Assembly: GCA_900555985.1 (NCBI GenBank)
Contig: USNF01000020.1
Coordinates: 1-17,252 of the forward strand
Length of the DNA stretch: 17,252 nt
Direction: 5' to 3'
From: an uncultured Gemella sp.
GTDB taxonomy: Bacteria > Bacillota > Bacilli > Staphylococcales > Gemellaceae
Each line of letters opens with the position of its first letter. Position 1 is the first letter of the stretch. Under the pieces are notes generated by a model. That model was given only the letters and a program-made list of their open reading frames with translations, had not been told where the DNA came from and searched no databases. Of the stretch, positions 13,259 through 17,252 are shown in pieces. The position numbers and the translations under genes were made by a program.

Positions 13259-14107
13259 TTAGTGAATATCTTTTTTCTTAAAGTTACCACCACTCACTTC
13301 ACTAACTGTACCAATTGATAGGAATGCCCCTCTATCATTTTTAAAAACAATTTTTTTAAGCTTAGATTCTTCTATACGAGTAATTACACAAAAAATAATT
13401 TTTGTTTCATGTCCTGAGTATCCACCTTCTCCATGTAAAAGAGTAACTCCACGTCCTAGTCTATCTTGAATTTCTTGACTTATAACTTGGTAATTACTAC
13501 TTATAATCATAACTGATTTAGAATCATTAAGACCTTCAATTACTATATCCATTACCTTAGAGGCTATAAAATAACTGATCATTGAATATAATGCTGCTTC
13601 CCATGAAAATACGAATCCAGAAGCAATAAATATTATAACATTTATTCCTAATACCATTTCTCCCACTGAAATAGGCAATTTTTTTGTTGCATATATAGAG
13701 AACATTTCACTACCATCTAAAGTACCACCATTTCTAATAACAAGACCTACTCCTATTCCTAGTATTATCCCTCCAAAGACACATGCTAAAAATGGATCTG
13801 TTATTAATGGAGGGAACTTATGTAAATAAGATGTAGCTAAAGATAATATAATAATTCCAAATACCGATGCTACTGAAAATGCTTTTCCTATTTGCTTATA
13901 GCCTAAAAATAAAAACGGTATATTAAATAAAAATATAAACACCCCTAATGGTAGTCCTAAATAATGGCGAGCAATAATTGAGATACCTATTACTCCTCCA
14001 TCCAAAATATTATTTGGTATTAAGAAAAATTCTAATCCTGCAGCAAAAATAAGCGATCCTATTATAATACTTATATATTTTTTCAAAAATTCTATTGTAT
14101 TTTCCAT
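13259..14107 (-). CDS. YitT family membrane protein (DUF161/DUF2179)
   Basis: A 282-residue membrane protein of the YitT family. The N-terminal two-thirds holds about five to six membrane segments with the family pattern LIPNNILDGGVIGISII (about residues 29-45) and GLVIRNGGTLDGSEMF (about 121-136). The C-terminal third (about 195-278) is a soluble DUF2179 domain with GVTLLHGEGGYSG and the late segment DRGAFLSIGTVSEVSGGNF. The biochemical function of the family is not established as far as I know. ATG at 14107 with AAGGGGAT upstream, 19 bases after the mutM stop, so it is co-transcribed with mutM. The operon partner gives no clear functional clue. Confidence 0.93.
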   Translation of the reverse strand: MENTIEFLKKYISIIIGSLIFAAGLEFFLIPNNILDGGVIGISIIARHYLGLPLGVFIFLFNIPFLFLGYKQIGKAFSVASVFGIIILSLATSYLHKFPPLITDPFLACVFGGIILGIGVGLVIRNGGTLDGSEMFSIYATKKLPISVGEMVLGINVIIFIASGFVFSWEAALYSMISYFIASKVMDIVIEGLNDSKSVMIISSNYQVISQEIQDRLGRGVTLLHGEGGYSGHETKIIFCVITRIEESKLKKIVFKNDRGAFLSIGTVSEVSGGNFKKKDIH

Positions 14108-14126
14108 ACAATCCCCTTCCGTTTAT

Positions 14127-14987
14127 TTATTTCTTTTTTTGACAAATCGGACAATAATGACTCGATCTACCTTTTATATTAACATTTTCAACATCATGCC
14201 CTAATGGACATTTCTTTTTACCGTATATTTGATGGAAGTTCTGCATATTACCTTCTCCTCCATCAGCATGAACATAATCAGATATAGTAGAGCCTCCTTC
14301 TTTTATAGCCCATTCTAATATAAAAACTAACTCATCAAATAAGTCTTCTTTTTCCTCTAATGTTAATTCACAAGCTCTAGTTAGTGGATGAATTTTTTTC
14401 CTATATAATACCTCACAGTCATATATATTCCCACATCCACAAAATACATTTCCATCTAATAATAGAGCTTTAATTGACTGGTCTTTATATTTTTTCTCTA
14501 ATAGTTTATTTAGGAAATACTGTTTTGCTTTTTTATCAAATGGTTCTGGTGCCAAATTTACAAATGGCTTAAACTCATCAATATTTTCAACATATCTCAA
14601 TTCGCCAAAGCGTCGAATATCGCTAAAAACTAATTTTTCTTTAGTATTTAATTCAAATATTACATGTCTATGTTTATAATAATTTTTATTTGTAATTTCA
14701 GCTATATCATTTACTATAAAATATGCTCCTGTCATACCGAAATGTGTTATAATATACCCTTTATTTAAAGCTAAGTATAAATACTTACCTCGTCTAGATA
14801 GTTTTTTTATTGTTTTACCAACAACATTATTTGAAAAATCATTAAGATTTTGTTTAACTATCGGTATTTTATTTAATTCATGTCCTTTTTTTACAGTATC
14901 AGAATAAGTAATACTTAAAATTTTTTTATTTTTCAAACTATCTTCTAAGCCTAGTTTTATATTTTCAACCTCAGGTAATTCTGGCAT
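14127..14987 (-). CDS. mutM: Formamidopyrimidine-DNA glycosylase (Fpg/MutM) with unusual zinc finger
   Basis: A base-excision repair glycosylase/AP lyase for 8-oxoguanine and formamidopyrimidines. The catalytic N-terminus MPELPEVE (P1 nucleophile, E2) is intact. K68 in RRGKYLYL, M85 in HFGMTG, R125/R126-F127 in DIRRFGEL, N187 in CGNIY and the finger Arg R274 in KGRSSHYCP match the active and lesion-probing residues. Two departures are visible. The zinc finger reads CPLGH...CPIC, so the second canonical Cys is Gly and a His at 264 probably replaces it (C260, H264, C279, C282). The H2TH segment reads VFCGCGNIYDCE, with three extra Cys instead of the usual VAGIGNIYADE. Length 286 is slightly above average. 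Start ATG 14987 with AGGAG upstream; own promoter at 15021-15049. Confidence 0.93.
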   Translation of the reverse strand: MPELPEVENIKLGLEDSLKNKKILSITYSDTVKKGHELNKIPIVKQNLNDFSNNVVGKTIKKLSRRGKYLYLALNKGYIITHFGMTGAYFIVNDIAEITNKNYYKHRHVIFELNTKEKLVFSDIRRFGELRYVENIDEFKPFVNLAPEPFDKKAKQYFLNKLLEKKYKDQSIKALLLDGNVFCGCGNIYDCEVLYRKKIHPLTRACELTLEEKEDLFDELVFILEWAIKEGGSTISDYVHADGGEGNMQNFHQIYGKKKCPLGHDVENVNIKGRSSHYCPICQKKK

Positions 14988-15020
14988 AATAAGCTCCTAC
15001 ATATCAATATTACTATTTTT

Positions 15021-15049
15021 ATTTTAATATATAGCTTAAATTTTATCAA
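15021..15049 (-). promoter_or_regulatory. Predicted promoter of mutM-yitT
   Basis: TTGATA -35 (15044-15049), a 17-base spacer and TAAAAT -10 (15021-15026) on the minus strand, about 34 bases before the mutM ATG. It is divergent from the LCP gene promoter around 15101. Confidence 0.6.
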
Positions 15050-15100
15050 AGATTTTCCCTTAAAATTAAATTTTTTATGGTAATACTAAACAAATTGTAG

Positions 15101-15106
15101 TATAAT
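15101..15106 (+). promoter_or_regulatory. Predicted -10 of the LCP gene promoter
   Basis: A perfect TATAAT at 15101-15106, about 41 bases before the ATG. The -35 region (TGGTAA near 15078) is poor, so only the -10 is supported. Confidence 0.4.
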
Positions 15107-15147
15107 AAGAAAATCAAATGTAAAATATTAAAGAGGTTATTTCAAAA

Positions 15148-16404
15148 ATGGATGAAAGAATATCACGAAGAAATAGAAAAAGACAAGAACAAGAAATTAA
15201 GAGAAAGAAAAAAGGAAAACTAAAACCTATAATAATTTCTATAATTTCTGTAATTTTATTAGCGACAGGAGCATTTGCATTATATACAATATATAACTTC
15301 AGTAATTCTGCTAATAAAGGCTATAAAAATGTAGATTATCTTGCAGAAGTTGATCCAAACTTCAACAAGTTTTCTATTCTTATGCTAGGTATCGATGAAA
15401 ATGATTCACGTGCAGCTGAGGGACAAACACGAGAAAATAGTAGAACCGATTCAATGATTCTTGCAACAGTAAATAAACAAAAAAATCGTATGGATATGGT
15501 TAGTATACCTCGTGACTCATTAACTTTAATGCGTAAAAAAGAAGACGAGGGCGATAATAGTGCATATTTCTTTGATAAAATTACTCATGCCCATGCTTAT
15601 AATGATGTAAAAGGTACTGTTAATGCTGTAGAAAATCTACTAGATACACCTATTAACTTTTATGTAATGATTAATTTTAAAGCATTTGAACAGGCTGTCG
15701 ACTCTTTTGGTGGAATTGACCTTTATGTACCATTCGATATGGATGAACAGAATGCTAATGGTGAACAGAATACTATTAAATTAACCAAAGGTTGGCATAC
15801 ACTAAATGGAGAGCAAGCACTTGCTTTCGTTCGTAGTAGATATTATGATAGTGATATTGAACGTGGTCAACGACAACTTCAGGCTATCCATGCATTAATA
15901 GATAAAGCAAAAAGTTTAAATGCACTAACAAAGATTAACGAAGTTATAAATATTGCTGGTGATAATACAGAACACAACCTTACTTCAACACAAATCGCTT
16001 CTGCGATTAAAATGTTTATCAACAACGATATGAAAATTGTTTCTCATAGAATAGATGGTTACAATGTAATGCATAACGGCGTATACTATTATTATCCAAA
16101 ACCAAGCTCTCTACTTTATACGTCATCTGCTTTACGAAATAACTTAGATTTAGAATTACCTAAAGCTACTGACCTACTGAATATATACTATCAAAATCAT
16201 ATTCAAATCTTAGAAAAAGAATATAAGATTAAAAATCTACTTCCTAGACGTCAGTATGGCTTATCTTCATTAGTTCACTTTGATTCAGATGATCAACTAA
16301 CTAATCTACCTGAAAGACTCTCTGAATCAGATCTAAATAATGATCCAACAGTAAGTAATGAAAATAGACCAGACGGTAATGATAACAACAATAAAAATAA
16401 TTAA
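15148..16404 (+). CDS. LytR-CpsA-Psr (LCP) family cell-wall glycopolymer ligase
   Basis: A membrane-anchored enzyme that transfers wall teichoic acid or capsule-type polymers from lipid carrier to peptidoglycan. The 418 residues comprise a very basic cytoplasmic N-terminus (1-26), one membrane helix (about 27-49) and the LCP domain (about 74-256). The domain has R99/D101 in NSRTDSM, R122/D123 in SIPRDSL, K144 in FFDKITHAHAYN, GGIDLYVPFDM (about 188-198), and VRSRYYDSDIERGQRQ (228-243) with the conserved Arg residues that bind the polyprenyl pyrophosphate. A C-terminal extension ends in an Asn/Asp-rich disordered tail (about 395-418). AAGAGGTT at 15131-15138 supports the start. YigZ-family gene follows; the same pairing occurs in Bacillus subtilis (tagV-yvyE) as I recall it. 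Confidence 0.93.
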   Translation: MDERISRRNRKRQEQEIKRKKKGKLKPIIISIISVILLATGAFALYTIYNFSNSANKGYKNVDYLAEVDPNFNKFSILMLGIDENDSRAAEGQTRENSRTDSMILATVNKQKNRMDMVSIPRDSLTLMRKKEDEGDNSAYFFDKITHAHAYNDVKGTVNAVENLLDTPINFYVMINFKAFEQAVDSFGGIDLYVPFDMDEQNANGEQNTIKLTKGWHTLNGEQALAFVRSRYYDSDIERGQRQLQAIHALIDKAKSLNALTKINEVINIAGDNTEHNLTSTQIASAIKMFINNDMKIVSHRIDGYNVMHNGVYYYYPKPSSLLYTSSALRNNLDLELPKATDLLNIYYQNHIQILEKEYKIKNLLPRRQYGLSSLVHFDSDDQLTNLPERLSESDLNNDPTVSNENRPDGNDNNNKNN

Positions 16405-16406
16405 AA

Positions 16407-16450
16407 AACAAGAACTTAGAGATAAATTTTCTCTAAGTTCTTGTTCTATT
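16407..16450 (+). terminator. Terminator of the LCP gene
   Basis: A perfect 16-bp stem, AACAAGAACTTAGAGA (16407-16422) with its complement (16430-16445), has a 7-base loop and lies just after the stop codon. The following T-tract is interrupted (CTATTTATT), so termination may be incomplete. Confidence 0.8.
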
Positions 16451-16475
16451 TATTACCCTAAATTTTGCTAACTTA

Positions 16476-16504
16476 TTGACTTTTTTCATAACCTATATAA
16501 TAAT
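16476..16504 (+). promoter_or_regulatory. Predicted promoter of the YigZ-family gene
   Basis: TTGACT (16476-16481) is followed after 17 bases by AATAAT (16499-16504); an overlapping perfect TATAAT at 16496-16501 would give a short 14-base spacer. It lies between the LCP terminator and the start at 16546. Confidence 0.45.
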
Positions 16505-16545
16505 TATTAATACATATTAAATTTTCAAATTTTTAAGGAGAGTAT

Positions 16546-17181
16546 ATGGCAAAGAATTTTATTACAATTAAAGAAGATTCTTATGATGAATTTGTAGAAA
16601 AAAAATCTACTTTTATTACTCATCTTATTAGAATTAATAGCGAAGAAGAAGCTCGAGACTTTATACAAAAAATGAAGAAAAAACACTACGATGCAACGCA
16701 TGTTTGTTCTTGTTATGTTGTAGGAGACAATAATGAAATAACTAGAGCAAACGATGATGGTGAACCAAGTGGTACTGCGGGAGCACCTATGCTTGATGTA
16801 CTTGTAAAAAATAACATAAAAAATGTTTGTGCTACTGTAATAAGATATTTTGGCGGAACTAAACTAGGAACAGGTGGTTTAGTACGAGCTTATGGTGGTG
16901 GTGTTATTAACGCACTAAAAAATGCTACCCTAGTTGAAAGAAAAGATGCATTTGAAATAAAACTAGAAATAGACTATAGCCTAAATGGAAAAATAGAGTA
17001 TGAAATAGATAAAACTAATTTTATTGTTGATAATATCGATTATACTGATAAACTTATATATACAATATATGTAATGCAAGAAGATTTTAGTAATTTTGAG
17101 ACATGGATTGCCAACCTTACTAATGGTCAATATAAAATAATTTCTTCTCATGAAAAACAACTTGAATTTGATATCCAATAG
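16546..17181 (+). CDS. YigZ/IMPACT (UPF0029) family protein, YvyE-like
   Basis: A 211-residue soluble protein. The N-terminal UPF0029/IMPACT domain (about residues 1-125) shows FVEKKSTFITHL, THVCSCYVVG, DDGEPSGTAGAPMLDVL (about 75-91) and VIRYFGGTKLGTGGLVRAYG (about 98-117). The C-terminal ferredoxin-like DUF1949 domain covers about 135-195. The family's molecular role is not firmly known; eukaryotic IMPACT relatives regulate translation. ATG at 16546 with AAGGAGAG about 5 bases upstream. It follows the LCP gene, a neighbourhood I recall from Bacillus. No convincing terminator with a T-run follows within the window. Confidence 0.93.
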   Translation: MAKNFITIKEDSYDEFVEKKSTFITHLIRINSEEEARDFIQKMKKKHYDATHVCSCYVVGDNNEITRANDDGEPSGTAGAPMLDVLVKNNIKNVCATVIRYFGGTKLGTGGLVRAYGGGVINALKNATLVERKDAFEIKLEIDYSLNGKIEYEIDKTNFIVDNIDYTDKLIYTIYVMQEDFSNFETWIANLTNGQYKIISSHEKQLEFDIQ

Positions 17182-17204
17182 AAAAGTGAACAAGTTATGA
17201 TATG

Positions 17205-17239
17205 TACCCCTTTTACTGGACAAACCAGTGAAAGGGGTA
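17205..17239 (+). other. Hairpin enclosing a ribosome site, possible insertion-sequence left end
   Basis: A 15-bp stem with one G-U pair, TACCCCTTTTACTGG (17205-17219) with CCAGTGAAAGGGGTA (17225-17239), and a 5-base loop. No T-run follows, so it is not a good terminator for the YigZ gene. The 3' arm contains AAAGGGG (17231-17237), placed 7 bases before an ATG at 17245. Burying the Shine-Dalgarno near an element's edge is a known way for insertion sequences to avoid read-through expression. Confidence 0.5.
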
Positions 17240-17244
17240 TTATT

Positions 17245-17252
17245 ATGCGTTA
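17245..17252 (+). CDS. Possible start of a gene running off the right edge
   Basis: Only Met-Arg and two bases of a third codon (TA-) are visible after AAAGGGG at a 7-base spacing. If the third base is T or C the start is Met-Arg-Tyr, a beginning I associate with some IS3-family OrfA proteins. The identity cannot be decided from eight bases. Confidence 0.3.

Noticed and set aside
16981..17223. Minus-strand open frame over the end of the YigZ-family gene
   Set aside because: No credible ribosome site, overlaps the conserved DUF1949 coding region, and the translation looks like reversed AT-rich sequence.
17205..17239. Simple intrinsic terminator for the YigZ-family gene
   Set aside because: The stem is strong but is followed by ATTATTATG rather than a T-run, and its 3' arm is a well-placed ribosome site.
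1..17252. CRISPR arrays, tRNA or rRNA genes
   Set aside because: No regularly spaced repeats and no tRNA or rRNA-like conserved sequence were seen on either strand.

Overview
The window is a gene-dense, very AT-rich stretch of a low-GC Firmicute chromosome. Gene content is chromosomal and mostly housekeeping: an ATP synthase subunit, upp, rnmV-rsmA, mutM, an LCP cell-wall protein and YigZ. Base composition, Gram-positive Shine-Dalgarno sites and gene neighbourhoods suggest a Bacilli member close to Gemella. That assignment is from recall and composition, not from a search.

Layout from left to right. Bases 1-1378 (minus strand) hold the start of the ATP synthase operon (atpB, cut by the left edge) with upp upstream of it. 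Bases 1567-2429 (plus) hold two small, unrecognised multi-pass membrane proteins in one operon, followed by a DUF819 family transporter-like protein (2540-3691). Bases 3729-6431 (minus) encode an OmpR-type response regulator, its sensor kinase and a membrane-anchored PepSY protein. Bases 6593-9365 (minus) encode a TrpXYZ-type ABC importer (binding protein, permease, ATPase). A 328-nt regulated leader (about 9366-9692) precedes it. After an AT-rich gap comes an MFS transporter (10155-11354, plus). Then minus-strand operons rnmV-rsmA-NTP pyrophosphohydrolase (13100-11393) and mutM-yitT (14987-13259), and finally a divergent LCP ligase and YigZ family protein (15148-17181, plus). The last about 50 bases look like the left end of an insertion sequence or another gene whose ribosome-binding site is locked in a hairpin.

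The most interesting feature is the leader of the putative tryptophan importer. A perfect TTGACA-17-TATAAT promoter drives an RNA that first encodes an 18-residue peptide with one Trp codon near its end. After that come mutually competing stems and two tandem intrinsic terminators. A second tiny frame starting Met-Trp begins inside the antiterminator arm. No T-box sequence is visible. This looks like a peptide-coding, ribosome-dependent Trp attenuator in a Gram-positive transporter operon. The geometry fits starvation-induced readthrough, but the mechanism is inferred.

Several gene starts are better placed inside the longest open frames (DUF819 at 2540, the response regulator at 6431, rnmV at 13100), based on Shine-Dalgarno and promoter positions. 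Most transcription units have a recognisable terminator hairpin.
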